DNA of 17,935 bases from JAADGZ01 sp964596835 (GCA_964596835.1 CAZQVV010000052.1:1-17935); one strand, 5' to 3'; shown: positions 1 to 6,406, counted from the first letter of the stretch. Notes: generated by a model from the sequence alone, not told the origin. Numbers and translations: made by a program.

Positions 1-184
1 CCATCAATTTCTACAATTGGGCAAAGTTTTGTTATAACCTGATCTTTAATTGTTGAGTATTTTCCGAGGGGGATAACAATTGTTGTACGAATTTGATCTA
101 AAAGATCAGATTGAATGTCGAGTAAATAGGGAAAGGTTTTTTTGTTTTGGGATTTTTATTTTTATAAACGGTAAATTGGCTCAT
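1..184 (-). CDS. ccdB: CcdB-family gyrase toxin, C-terminus outside window
   Basis: Toxin of a CcdAB type II toxin-antitoxin pair; family members poison DNA gyrase by trapping the GyrA-DNA complex. Reading the minus strand from ATG at 184, about 61 codons are visible before the window ends. The N-terminus begins MSQFTVYKN, followed by FPYLLDIQSDLLD and then IVIPLGKYS. These line up with the F-plasmid CcdB segments MQFKVY, FVDVQSDIID and MVIPLA. The C-terminal Trp-Gly-Ile that contacts gyrase in F CcdB lies outside the window, so toxin activity cannot be judged. The start overlaps the ccdA stop as TAATG, the coupling expected for this operon. The region is visibly AT-rich compared with the neighbouring nif genes, which suggests acquisition by transfer. 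The family call is secure from the alignable N-terminus and the upstream CcdA. Confidence 0.88.
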
Positions 185-426
185 TAGAAACTCCTAATAC
201 CATCACTAAAAACACCTTCATTCTCAACAAAATCGTTATATGCTTGAATAGCTTTTGTATTTTCCTGGAGCCACTGTTCTCTTTGTTTAATTTTTAGTTG
301 CCTGGCAAGCTCATTTTCAAGCGTGGCTGAAAGATTAATATTCATTTCACGCGCCTTTGAAAGTAAGTCGCTGTTTATAGAGAGGTTTGTTGGCTTTTTA
401 GGAGCCTGAATATTGAAAGCTTTCAT
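184..426 (-). CDS. ccdA: CcdA-family antitoxin
   Basis: Antitoxin that binds and neutralises CcdB and, with it, represses its own operon. From the ATG at 426 the product is 80 aa. The frame stays open upstream to 513, but the 426 start gives the usual CcdA size and a usable AGGA (436-439 on the plus strand) 9 bases away. The N-terminal half (NLSINSDLLSKAREMNINLS) resembles the CcdA ribbon-helix-helix DNA-binding domain. The C-terminal half carries REQWLQEN and ends NDFVENEGVFSDGIRSF, matching F CcdA RAERWKAEN and FIEMNGSFADENRDW, the CcdB-wrapping tail. The stop codon overlaps the ccdB start (TAATG). The only unusual feature is the setting: a plasmid or integron-type module directly next to a nif operon. 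Confidence 0.9.
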   Translation of the reverse strand: MKAFNIQAPKKPTNLSINSDLLSKAREMNINLSATLENELARQLKIKQREQWLQENTKAIQAYNDFVENEGVFSDGIRSF

Positions 427-449
427 AATCATAATTCCTACAAAGGATG

Positions 450-471
450 ATGCGTATAGTATATGCGTATA
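450..471. promoter_or_regulatory. Candidate CcdA/CcdAB operator: direct repeats across the -10 element
   Basis: Two identical 9-base repeats ATGCGTATA (450-458 and 463-471) are separated by 4 bases and flank or overlap the proposed ccdAB -10 element. Ribbon-helix-helix antitoxins such as CcdA bind repeated sites in their own promoter, so this is the natural place for autoregulation. The repeats are seen directly; binding is inferred. Confidence 0.45.
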
Positions 472-486
472 TTGAGCAAAGGTCAG
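458..486 (-). promoter_or_regulatory. Candidate sigma70 promoter of ccdAB
   Basis: On the minus strand CTGACC (plus 481-486) is followed after 17 bases by TATACT (plus 458-463). The -10 matches consensus at 5 of 6 positions and the -35 at 4 of 6. It sits about 30 bases upstream of the ccdA ATG at 426. Assigned by eye only. Confidence 0.5.
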
Positions 487-508
487 CAATGGGCATCTAA
501 CGAACAAA

Positions 509-589
509 CTCATCCAGAGGAACTTTCAAACCTGTCACGATTTTTGCTATCGCAAAAAATCGCACCCCCCTTTGAAAGCCCCTGATGAG
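509..589. repeat. 81-bp triple-nested inverted repeat (cruciform, possibly attC-like)
   Basis: Three pairs of complementary arms are nested around one centre: CTCATC (509-514) with GATGAG (584-589); CTTTCAAA (523-530) with TTTGAAAG (571-578); and CGATTTTTGC (538-547) with GCAAAAAATCG (552-562, one extra A). Read on the minus strand, the GATGAG arm is followed after 7 bases by GTTAGAT (plus 495-501), which fits the integron core-site pattern GTTRRRY. The matching RYYYAAC box on the other flank is not visible, so an attC call is unproven. It could equally be a MITE remnant or a transcriptional barrier. It lies between ccdA and the nifV promoter in a stretch with no gene. Confidence 0.5.
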
Positions 590-616
590 GGCGGTGCCAA
601 ACGCTCCAAATTGTAA

Positions 617-632
617 TGTTGCGTTTGCTACA
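617..632 (+). promoter_or_regulatory. NifA upstream activator site (TGT-N10-ACA)
   Basis: TGT (617-619), ten bases, then ACA (630-632) is an exact match to the NifA binding consensus. It lies about 85 bases upstream of the -24 element, within the usual distance for a NifA enhancer. A 7-bp inverted repeat, CAAACGC (598-604) and GCGTTTG (621-627), overlaps it. I saw only this one site and no convincing IHF site between it and the promoter. Confidence 0.7.
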
Positions 633-716
633 ATCACCTGTCGTTTGTCCTTTCTCCTTGCTCTAAATCATAAGTAATATCATGCTAACGGCATGTATTA
701 TAAGTAAATACAATAC

Positions 717-732
717 TGGCACAGCCCTTGCT
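717..732 (+). promoter_or_regulatory. Sigma54 (-24/-12) promoter of nifV
   Basis: TGGCACAGCCCTTGCT has the invariant GG (718-719) and GC (730-731) exactly 10 bases apart and matches the RpoN consensus TGGCAC-N5-TTGCW. Transcription should start near 742-743, leaving a leader of about 25 bases before the nifV ATG at 767. With the upstream TGT-N10-ACA this indicates NifA/RpoN control of nifVWZM under nitrogen-fixing conditions. Confidence 0.9.
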
Positions 733-766
733 CCTATCGTATTTAACAATACGAAACAGGATCACG

Positions 767-1912
767 ATGCCCGCTTCAACCGACAAGATTATTATCGATG
801 ATACAACCCTTCGGGATGGTGAACAGTCGGCCGGCGTTGCCTTTACCATAGAGGAGAAGCTGGCGATTGCCGCGCATCTGGATGCGCTGGGCGTGCCGGA
901 GCTTGAAGTCGGAATCCCTGCTATGGGGCAGGATGAACAGGAAACCATTCAGGCGATTGCGGCTTTGGATCTTGATGCGCGTCTGATCGCCTGGTGTCGT
1001 ATGACCGATTATGATCTTGAGCAATGTCGTCATCTGAGTGTCGATATGGTGGATCTTTCGATACCGGTCTCTGATCAACAGATCAAATATAAACTGAACC
1101 GTGATCGGCAGTGGGTCCTGGCTGAAATTGAACGGCAGGTTCCGTTGGCGCTGGAGATGGGGCTGGAAGTGTGTGTCGGTGGGGAAGATGCCTCGCGCGC
1201 CGATCCGGGTTTTCTCTCCCGGGTAGTCGACATGGCGCAGCGGGCGGGCGCACGCCGGTTTCGTTTTGCCGATACGGTGGGCATTATGGAACCCTTTGGG
1301 GTTTATGAGCGTATTCGATGTTTGCGCAGCATCGTGGATCTGGATCTTGAGATGCATGCGCATGATGATTTTGGCATGGCCACGGCCAATACGTTGGCGG
1401 CGGTTCGCGCCGGTGCCGGCTACGTCAATACCACGGTGCATGGCCTGGGTGAGCGAGCAGGCAACGCGCCGCTTGAAGAAGTAGTGATGGGTCTGAAACA
1501 TCTCTATCACTTCAATACCGGTGTTGATTTACAGAATTTTTCTGCGCTATCGAAAAAGGTGGCTGATGCTTCTGGGCGTCCCGTTGGCTGGCAAAAAAGT
1601 CTGGTGGGTGATGGCGCCTTTACGCATGAGGCCGGGATTCATATTGATGGCCTGCTCAAGGATCCCCGAAATTACCAAGGTGTGGATCCATCCGAACTGG
1701 GTCGGCAACACCGCCTGGTGTTGGGCAAACATTCAGGCACGCGTTCCCTGATACATGCCTATGCCAATCTGGGCCTGAAACTGGATCGGCGGCAGGCGAA
1801 CCGTATTCTGGATCGCCTGCGGAGGTTTGCCATGAGGTTTAAATGCAGCCCACAGGACAGTGATCTGCGCAGATTCTATGATGAGCTGGAGGATGACAGC
1901 CAATTTTGTTGA
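767..1912 (+). CDS. nifV: Homocitrate synthase NifV
   Basis: Condenses 2-oxoglutarate with acetyl-CoA to give R-homocitrate, the organic ligand of the nitrogenase FeMo-cofactor; cytoplasmic. The product is 381 aa, the normal NifV length. The N-terminus carries DDTTLRDGEQ (residues 11-20), the alpha-isopropylmalate/homocitrate synthase signature with catalytic Arg16 and metal-ligand Asp. The second signature is HAHDDFGMA (H197 and H199 bind the divalent metal), followed by VHGLGERAGNAPLEE. HEAGIHIDGLLKDP in the C-terminal third is also typical. The ATG at 767 is chosen because AGGA (758-761) lies 5 bases upstream. An in-frame TTG at 728 falls inside the sigma54 -12 element and cannot be transcribed from that promoter. 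It is the first gene of nifVWZM; the nifW start follows 51 bases after its stop. LeuA or a lysine-pathway homocitrate synthase is excluded by the setting. Confidence 0.96.
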   Translation: MPASTDKIIIDDTTLRDGEQSAGVAFTIEEKLAIAAHLDALGVPELEVGIPAMGQDEQETIQAIAALDLDARLIAWCRMTDYDLEQCRHLSVDMVDLSIPVSDQQIKYKLNRDRQWVLAEIERQVPLALEMGLEVCVGGEDASRADPGFLSRVVDMAQRAGARRFRFADTVGIMEPFGVYERIRCLRSIVDLDLEMHAHDDFGMATANTLAAVRAGAGYVNTTVHGLGERAGNAPLEEVVMGLKHLYHFNTGVDLQNFSALSKKVADASGRPVGWQKSLVGDGAFTHEAGIHIDGLLKDPRNYQGVDPSELGRQHRLVLGKHSGTRSLIHAYANLGLKLDRRQANRILDRLRRFAMRFKCSPQDSDLRRFYDELEDDSQFC

Positions 1913-1922
1913 CACACTCCTA

Positions 1923-1938
1923 CAGGCCTGTTGGCCTG
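1923..1938 (+). other. Small perfect hairpin between nifV and nifW
   Basis: CAGGCC (1923-1928), loop TGTT, GGCCTG (1933-1938) gives a perfect 6-bp stem in the intergenic RNA. No T-run follows, so it is not an intrinsic terminator. An mRNA processing or stabilising role is possible but not shown. Confidence 0.35.
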
Positions 1939-1963
1939 GCTGGATGATAACGGAGGTAAAAAC

Positions 1964-2284
1964 ATGTTTGATACTGAGCTGGAACTGGATATGGAAGAGC
2001 TGGAGAGTGCCGAGGATTTTCTCGAATATTTCGACATAGAACATGATTCGGCGGTGGTGCAGGTGAACCGTCTGCATATTCTGCAACGTTTTCATGATTA
2101 CCTGTCGGCAGGCGGCTTGCCCGCTGAGGAAGATCCGCGACGCGAACTTTACCGGGAATTACTACAGAGTGCTTATGAGGATTTTGTAAAATCCAACGCC
2201 CTGACTGAAAAGGTTTTTAATGTGTTCAAGGCTCAAAAAAACCAGATTTTTGTTCCCTTGAGCAGTGTGACGATTAATCGCTGA
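1964..2284 (+). CDS. nifW: Nitrogenase stabilizing/protective protein NifW
   Basis: Small cytoplasmic accessory protein that associates with the MoFe protein (NifDK) during its maturation or protects it from oxygen; the exact mechanism is debated. The product is 106 aa, the usual length. The diagnostic segment is EELESAEDFLEYF (residues 11-23) followed by VQVNRLHILQRFHDYL (residues 32-47), with a basic/hydrophobic C-terminus ending VTINR. The ATG at 1964 has GGAGG (1952-1956) 7 bases upstream. An in-frame start at 1931 would add 11 residues but has no such site and lies in the intergenic hairpin. It sits between nifV and nifZ, as in Azotobacter-type clusters, 23 bases before nifZ. Confidence 0.95.
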   Translation: MFDTELELDMEELESAEDFLEYFDIEHDSAVVQVNRLHILQRFHDYLSAGGLPAEEDPRRELYRELLQSAYEDFVKSNALTEKVFNVFKAQKNQIFVPLSSVTINR

Positions 2285-2307
2285 GAGTAGCTGAAGCGGA
2301 GTGAGAT

Positions 2308-2781
2308 ATGCGGCCGGAATATGATTATGGGGACGCGGTGAGAGTCTTGCGCAATGTACGTAATGACGGCACTTATCCGGGGTTGGATCGAGGCATGCTG
2401 CTGGTTAAACGCGGCAGTGTGGGTTATGTGCAGAATGTCGGCACCTTTCTACAGGATCAGCTTATCTATTCCGTTCATTTTATGGATATTGATCGGATTA
2501 TCGGCTGCCGGGCAGAAGAATTGCAGCCGGAAAACGATCCCTGGATTCCGAGCCGCTTCGAATTCCGTGACCAGGTGGTGGCAGCTCTTCCACTGGGCAA
2601 GCAGGGTGACGTCGTGGTTGAGCGGGGTGCGGAAGGGGAAATTCAAAAAGTCCTGCGAGATAACCCCGAGAACATTTTTTATCATGTTCGATTTAGCGGG
2701 CGAACGTTACAGGTACCCGAATCGGCCATTGCGCCTTTTCTATCAAATGAACAGGAAGCAGCGGATCAGGGGCAGATCTAA
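2308..2781 (+). CDS. nifZ: Nitrogenase maturation protein NifZ
   Basis: Works in MoFe protein maturation, promoting formation of the second P-cluster in NifDK together with the Fe protein; cytoplasmic. The product is 157 aa and contains two related SH3-like beta-rich halves. The first half (residues about 4-75) includes RNDGTYPG and KRGSVGYVQNVG. The second (about 83-145) has FRDQVVAALPLGKQGDVV and YHVRFSGRTLQVPE. This two-copy architecture is characteristic of full-length NifZ. The ATG has GGAG (2298-2301) 6 bases upstream. Its stop codon TAA (2779-2781) directly abuts the GTG proposed as the start of nifM, implying translational coupling. Confidence 0.94.
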   Translation: MRPEYDYGDAVRVLRNVRNDGTYPGLDRGMLLVKRGSVGYVQNVGTFLQDQLIYSVHFMDIDRIIGCRAEELQPENDPWIPSRFEFRDQVVAALPLGKQGDVVVERGAEGEIQKVLRDNPENIFYHVRFSGRTLQVPESAIAPFLSNEQEAADQGQI

Positions 2782-3645
2782 GTGCGGGTGCGTGTTACGG
2801 ACATGATAACGGACAAGGCCCCCGAGTATGCCTATCATCTGTTGCGTAGCGCGTTGGAAAAATTCAGCAAGACCCCGGCTGAATTGAGCGTCGATCAAAT
2901 CACAGCCGTTCGCGCTCAGGCGGATGCCACTCTCGAACTTGAAGCGCGCGTTCTCTCATCCCCCGATGCGCAGGATATTCTCATCTCTGAACAGCGCATC
3001 GATGAGGCCTTGCAGGGGATTGCCCGTCGCTATGAAAGCCGGGAAGCGTTTCTTTCTGATCTTGAAAAAAATGATCTCAGTGAAAGTCTATTGCGCACCG
3101 CCTTATACCGGGAACTCCTGTTTGACGCGGTTCTTGCGCGTGTTGCGGCACAAAGCCCCGAGGTCAGTGACCTGGATATCCGGTTGTTCTATGAGGCACA
3201 CCGGGAACGTTTTGCCTGCCGGGAGACCCGTGTTGCCCGTCATATACTGGTGACCATCAATCCGGAGTTTCCGGATAATACCCAGGAAAAGGCCGAGCAG
3301 AGAATGGCGCAAATTCAGGAACATCTATGCGCTGATCCCACACAATTTGCTGAACTGGCGCGCAAGCATTCTGAATGCCCCTCTGCGCTGGAAGGCGGAA
3401 AACTGGGGCGCCTGCCACAGGGTAAGCTCTACCCGGCGCTGGATGAGGCTCTGTTCAGGTTAGCGCAGGGCGATGTCAGTGACATCGTCGAAACAGAGCT
3501 GGGTTTGCATCTGCTGTATTGTGAAAAAATTCACCCCGCCCAAATCGCGTCTTTATCAGAAGCCCGCCTAAAAATCCGTGAGATTATCCAGCAGCGGCAA
3601 CGCCGCCGCTGCCAGAAAATCTGGCTGGATGAGCTGAAAAGCTGA
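2782..3645 (+). CDS. nifM: Nitrogenase Fe-protein maturation factor NifM (PpiC-type prolyl isomerase)
   Basis: NifM is required for the Fe protein (NifH) to become stable and active and is a parvulin-type peptidyl-prolyl isomerase. The product is 287 aa from GTG at 2782 or 280 aa from ATG at 2803. The GTG abuts the nifZ stop and has AGGGG 9 bases upstream. The ATG has a weaker site but begins nearer to where Azotobacter NifM aligns, so the start is uncertain. The N-terminal helical region (YAYHLLRSALEKF, then ELEARVLSSPDAQ and IARRYESREAF) is NifM-specific. The C-terminal PpiC domain (about residues 150-265) has RHILVTINPEFPDNT, KHSECPSALEGGKLG and GLHLLYCE, all close to Azotobacter NifM. Last gene of the nif unit. 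A general SurA/PpiC is excluded by the lack of a signal peptide and by the nif context. Confidence 0.94.
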   Translation: MRVRVTDMITDKAPEYAYHLLRSALEKFSKTPAELSVDQITAVRAQADATLELEARVLSSPDAQDILISEQRIDEALQGIARRYESREAFLSDLEKNDLSESLLRTALYRELLFDAVLARVAAQSPEVSDLDIRLFYEAHRERFACRETRVARHILVTINPEFPDNTQEKAEQRMAQIQEHLCADPTQFAELARKHSECPSALEGGKLGRLPQGKLYPALDEALFRLAQGDVSDIVETELGLHLLYCEKIHPAQIASLSEARLKIREIIQQRQRRRCQKIWLDELKS

Positions 3646-3827
3646 AAAAATTCGATCCTGCATGACGGTCTTAAATAGCAAAGCCTGACAGTTTCAGGTT
3701 ATTGATCGGTATGGTTTAAGTTTTCGGTGATCCCTGTTACTATCTTTCTCTTAAATTTTACCGATATAGTCATAGATAAAGATTATCTCTAGAGAGATAG
3801 ACGGCTAGGGTTCGAGGCGGAGGCGTA
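3646..3827 (+). promoter_or_regulatory. Leader of the LysR-type gene with candidate promoter and inverted repeats
   Basis: This 182-base gap holds a candidate sigma70 promoter, TTTAAG (3715-3720), 17-base spacer, TACTAT (3738-3743). Two overlapping inverted repeats follow: AGATAA-AGA-TTATCT (3774-3788) and TATCTCT-AG-AGAGATA (3784-3799). LysR-type regulators commonly bind imperfect dyads near their own promoters, so these are candidates for an autoregulatory site. No clear terminator for the nif operon is visible; the only stem, CCTG-acagttt-CAGG near 3684-3698, is weak. Confidence 0.35.
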
Positions 3828-4727
3828 ATGGCCGATAGAAGATTACAGGTTTTTCAGACCGTTGCACGATTATTGAGTTTTACCAAGGCCGCTGAAGAGC
3901 TGCACATGACTCAACCTGCGGTGACCTTTCAGGTGCGCCAGTTGGAGGAGCAATACAATACCCGTCTCTTTGATCGCACCCATAACCGTATCAGTTTGAC
4001 TGACGCCGGGCGCAAGGTGTACGAGTCGGCGATACATATTTTTGAACTCTATGCGGAAATGGACAATGCGGTGCGCGAACTGACCGGTGATGTCGGCGGG
4101 GTGTTGATTCTCGGGGCCAGCAGCACCATTGCCGAATACATGCTGCCCGTATTGCTGGGAGATTTTAAAAAGAAATATCCGGAAGTTAGTATTCGCCTCA
4201 AGGTGTCCAATTCGGATGGCATCGTCAGCCAGGTGGAAAACAATACGATTGATCTGGGCGTGGTCGAAGCGCCGGTCAATAACAAGAATCTGGTGGTGGA
4301 GCAATGCCGCACTGATGAGCTGGTGTTAATCGTGCCGCCCGGACATGAATTGGCAATGCGGGATAAAGTCTCACCCAAAGAACTGATCGATTATCCCTTC
4401 ATCTGCCGCGAGGAAGGTTCGGGCACCCGGGAAGTGATGCTCGACAGCATGTCAGCCGATGGCGGCAGCGCCGGGGATTTGAACATCGTGATGGAACTGG
4501 GCAGCCTGGAAGCTATCAAAGGCGCTGTGGAAGCGGGTATGGGGATCTCGGTGCTCTCCAGCGCCACCGTCGTCAAAGAACTCAAGCTCGGCACCCTGAT
4601 AGCGATCAAACTGGATCCGCCCGCCCGGCGGCCTTTTTCCTTTGTCCATCAAAAACAGAAGTTCCGCGTACGGGCCATGGATGAACTTCTGAGTTTTGCC
4701 CGTAACTACTGTAAGGAACACCCGTGA
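3828..4727 (+). CDS. LysR-type transcriptional regulator
   Basis: One-component DNA-binding regulator of 299 aa, the standard LTTR length. The N-terminal winged helix-turn-helix covers residues about 4-62, with FTKAAEELHMTQPAVTFQVR as the recognition segment and LFDRTHNRISLTDAGR after it. The C-terminal effector-binding domain starts near residue 90 (VLILGASSTIAEYMLP) and has EEGSGTREVMLDSM, a loop shared by CysB/CbbR-like LTTRs that bind small anions or sugar-phosphate ligands. The ATG has GGAGG (3819-3823) 4 bases upstream. It lies 182 bases after nifM with its own candidate promoter, so co-regulation with nif is not implied. The ligand and targets cannot be deduced; a role in sulfur, selenium or carbon metabolism would fit this sub-family. 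Confidence 0.92.
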   Translation: MADRRLQVFQTVARLLSFTKAAEELHMTQPAVTFQVRQLEEQYNTRLFDRTHNRISLTDAGRKVYESAIHIFELYAEMDNAVRELTGDVGGVLILGASSTIAEYMLPVLLGDFKKKYPEVSIRLKVSNSDGIVSQVENNTIDLGVVEAPVNNKNLVVEQCRTDELVLIVPPGHELAMRDKVSPKELIDYPFICREEGSGTREVMLDSMSADGGSAGDLNIVMELGSLEAIKGAVEAGMGISVLSSATVVKELKLGTLIAIKLDPPARRPFSFVHQKQKFRVRAMDELLSFARNYCKEHP

Positions 4728-4769
4728 GGCTGTTGTCCTGAATGTTTTGTAAAGACAGCGGAGTGCTAA

Positions 4770-5210
4770 ATGAGTAACAGGGAACAGCGCCTACGGGAGA
4801 TCCTGTGCAGCCTGCCAGAAGCTGAGGTCGGCTCGCTGCTGGATTACGCCGAGTTTCTTCTGATGCGCGTACCACAGAAACAACTGTTGCAGACGCTTTC
4901 TTCGGCTGCGGCCGGTGCTTCCATGGCTGGGCTTTCTTCGATGCCAGCACCCCTCTCGACAGTCGAACCGGCTATCGACATCGAACCGGCCAATATTCCA
5001 CGTCCGGAAACGGAAACCATTATCGGCGCCGTCAAACGGCTGTCCGAAACCTATCACATGCTCAACAAAGACAAGATGCTGCATGAAACCGCCGATCTGG
5101 TTGGGCAAAGTATGATGGGTACGCGGGATACGGTGGACGTTATTGACGATCTGGAACAAGTATTCCAGCGTTATTATGAAAAACAGTTCGGCCTGACTGA
5201 TTCCTCATGA
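4770..5210 (+). CDS. Small helical protein of unknown function paired with a PerM-family gene
   Basis: I do not recognise this 146-aa protein with confidence. The N-terminal segment (residues 1-38, LREILCSLPEAEVGSLLDYAEFLLMR) is amphipathic and helical and recalls the short DUF2281-like motif, in which a Leu-rich helix is followed by DYAEFL. Residues 44-80 form a low-complexity Ala/Ser/Pro linker. The C-terminal part (81-146) is predicted helical with a charged end (VIDDLEQVFQRYYEKQFG). There is no signal peptide or membrane segment. GGAG (4759-4762) precedes the ATG. The stop overlaps the next start as ATGA, so it is translationally coupled to the membrane protein downstream, and a cytoplasmic partner role is a reasonable inference. 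It could also be cotranscribed with the LysR gene, 42 bases upstream. Confidence 0.85.
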   Translation: MSNREQRLREILCSLPEAEVGSLLDYAEFLLMRVPQKQLLQTLSSAAAGASMAGLSSMPAPLSTVEPAIDIEPANIPRPETETIIGAVKRLSETYHMLNKDKMLHETADLVGQSMMGTRDTVDVIDDLEQVFQRYYEKQFGLTDSS

Positions 5211-6262
5211 TTGAAATCCTTAAAGACTGGTTCAACCGTTATTTTTCCGATCCCCAGGCAGTACTACTGGCCGCGATCCTGATTATTGGCACTACCGTTA
5301 TCCTAACCATGGGCAATATGCTGGCGCCCGTGCTGGCCGCTGTTGTGATTGCCTATTTACTGGAAGGACTGGTACGCAGACTTGAAAGCATGGGTTTGCG
5401 GCGCATTTTTGCCGTGATTGTCGTTTTCATCCTTTTCAATGCCTTTGTCTGCGTTTTGCTCTTCGGTATTGTTCCTCTGCTCTCGGCTCAGATCACCGCA
5501 CTGGCTCGTGAATTACCCAAATATCTGGAAATCGGTCGCAGCATGCTGGTGCAGTTGCCGGAACATTACTCTTTCATCAGTGAAAAACAGATCCAGCAAC
5601 TGGTGGATGTGCTCAACCGTGAAGCCGGCTCACTGGGACAAACCATTTTCACTCTTTCCCTGGCCACGATTCCCGGCATTATAACTATTGCGGTCTATCT
5701 GATTCTGGTGCCCATGCTGATTTTTTTCTTTCTCAAGGACAAGGTCCTGATCCTGCGCTGGTTCAGCGGTTTTCTGCCTCGGGATCATAGCCTCGCCAGC
5801 GATGTCTGGGAAGAGATGAACCGGCAACTGGGTAACTATGTGCGCGGCAAGTTCTGGGAAGTTCTGGTCGTTGGTATCGTTACCTACATCGGCTTCGCCA
5901 TCTTCAGCATGAAGTACGCCACCCTGCTCGCCACCCTGGTGGGTATTTCAGTTCTGGTGCCCTACATCGGCGCCACCGTGGTGACCATACCGGTCCTGAT
6001 GGTGGCCTATTTCCAGTGGGGGGGGAGCACCGAGTTCGTCATGGCCATGATCGTCTATGGTGTGATTCAGATGCTGGACGGCAATCTGCTGGTACCGCTG
6101 CTATTCTCTGAAGTCGTCAACCTGCATCCTATCGCCATTATCGTCAGTGTCCTCGTGTTCGGCGGCTTCTGGGGCTTCTGGGGCGTTTTCTTCGCTATAC
6201 CCCTCGCCACCCTGGTCAACGCTGTCATCCGCGCCTGGCCGCGCGATCAGGAAGCCTTTTGA
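5207..6262 (+). CDS. AI-2E/PerM family transporter-like membrane protein
   Basis: Inner-membrane protein of the AI-2E exporter/PerM/YdiK superfamily. Members have been linked to export of autoinducer-2 or to cation/proton antiport, and the substrate here is unknown. The product is 351 aa, normal for the family. Membrane segments are visible as two N-terminal helices (about 19-53), one at 66-90, then a soluble periplasmic-type helical region (about 95-150: ELPKYLEIGRSMLVQLPEHY). Further segments follow, including SLATIPGIITIAVYLILVP. The conserved C-terminal block is DGNLLVPLLFSEVVNLHPIA followed by GGFWGFWGVFFAIPLATLV. The start overlaps the preceding gene by ATGA. An intrinsic terminator follows about 40 bases after its stop, marking the end of the unit. 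Confidence 0.92.
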   Translation: MIEILKDWFNRYFSDPQAVLLAAILIIGTTVILTMGNMLAPVLAAVVIAYLLEGLVRRLESMGLRRIFAVIVVFILFNAFVCVLLFGIVPLLSAQITALARELPKYLEIGRSMLVQLPEHYSFISEKQIQQLVDVLNREAGSLGQTIFTLSLATIPGIITIAVYLILVPMLIFFFLKDKVLILRWFSGFLPRDHSLASDVWEEMNRQLGNYVRGKFWEVLVVGIVTYIGFAIFSMKYATLLATLVGISVLVPYIGATVVTIPVLMVAYFQWGGSTEFVMAMIVYGVIQMLDGNLLVPLLFSEVVNLHPIAIIVSVLVFGGFWGFWGVFFAIPLATLVNAVIRAWPRDQEAF

Positions 6263-6300
6263 ATTCAAAGAAAAGCAGGCCGAGGAGTGTTGCCTGGCAA

Positions 6301-6328
6301 AAAACGGGGTTGGAAAACCCTGTTTTTC
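6301..6328 (+). terminator. Intrinsic terminator after the PerM-family gene
   Basis: Stem ACGGGGTT (6304-6311) pairs with AACCCTGT (6316-6323), one G-T pair included, around a GGAA loop. A run of five T (6323-6327) follows, with a matching A-run 5' of the stem. This is a good rho-independent terminator for the plus-strand unit ending at 6262. Confidence 0.8.
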
Positions 6329-6406
6329 TAACCGTTAAATACAAGGATTCTCTGAAACCTGTTTTCCACCACGGGTGATAAGTGCAGTAACGTATCGGCT
6401 ATACTG

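Noticed and set aside
694..712. Second NifA activator site (TGT...ACA)
   Set aside because: The spacer is 13 bases rather than 10, and it abuts the -24 element, too close for an enhancer.
728..766. Earlier in-frame TTG start for nifV
   Set aside because: It lies within the sigma54 -12 element, upstream of the predicted transcript start, and the added residues have no counterpart in NifV proteins.
776..1510. Long minus-strand open frame opposite nifV (244 codons)
   Set aside because: Fully antisense to a strongly conserved gene, with composition typical of a frame shadow and no domain or ribosome site.
1908..1913. TTGACA at the end of nifV as a -35 box for nifW
   Set aside because: No -10 element at suitable spacing; nifW is better explained by read-through from the nifV promoter.
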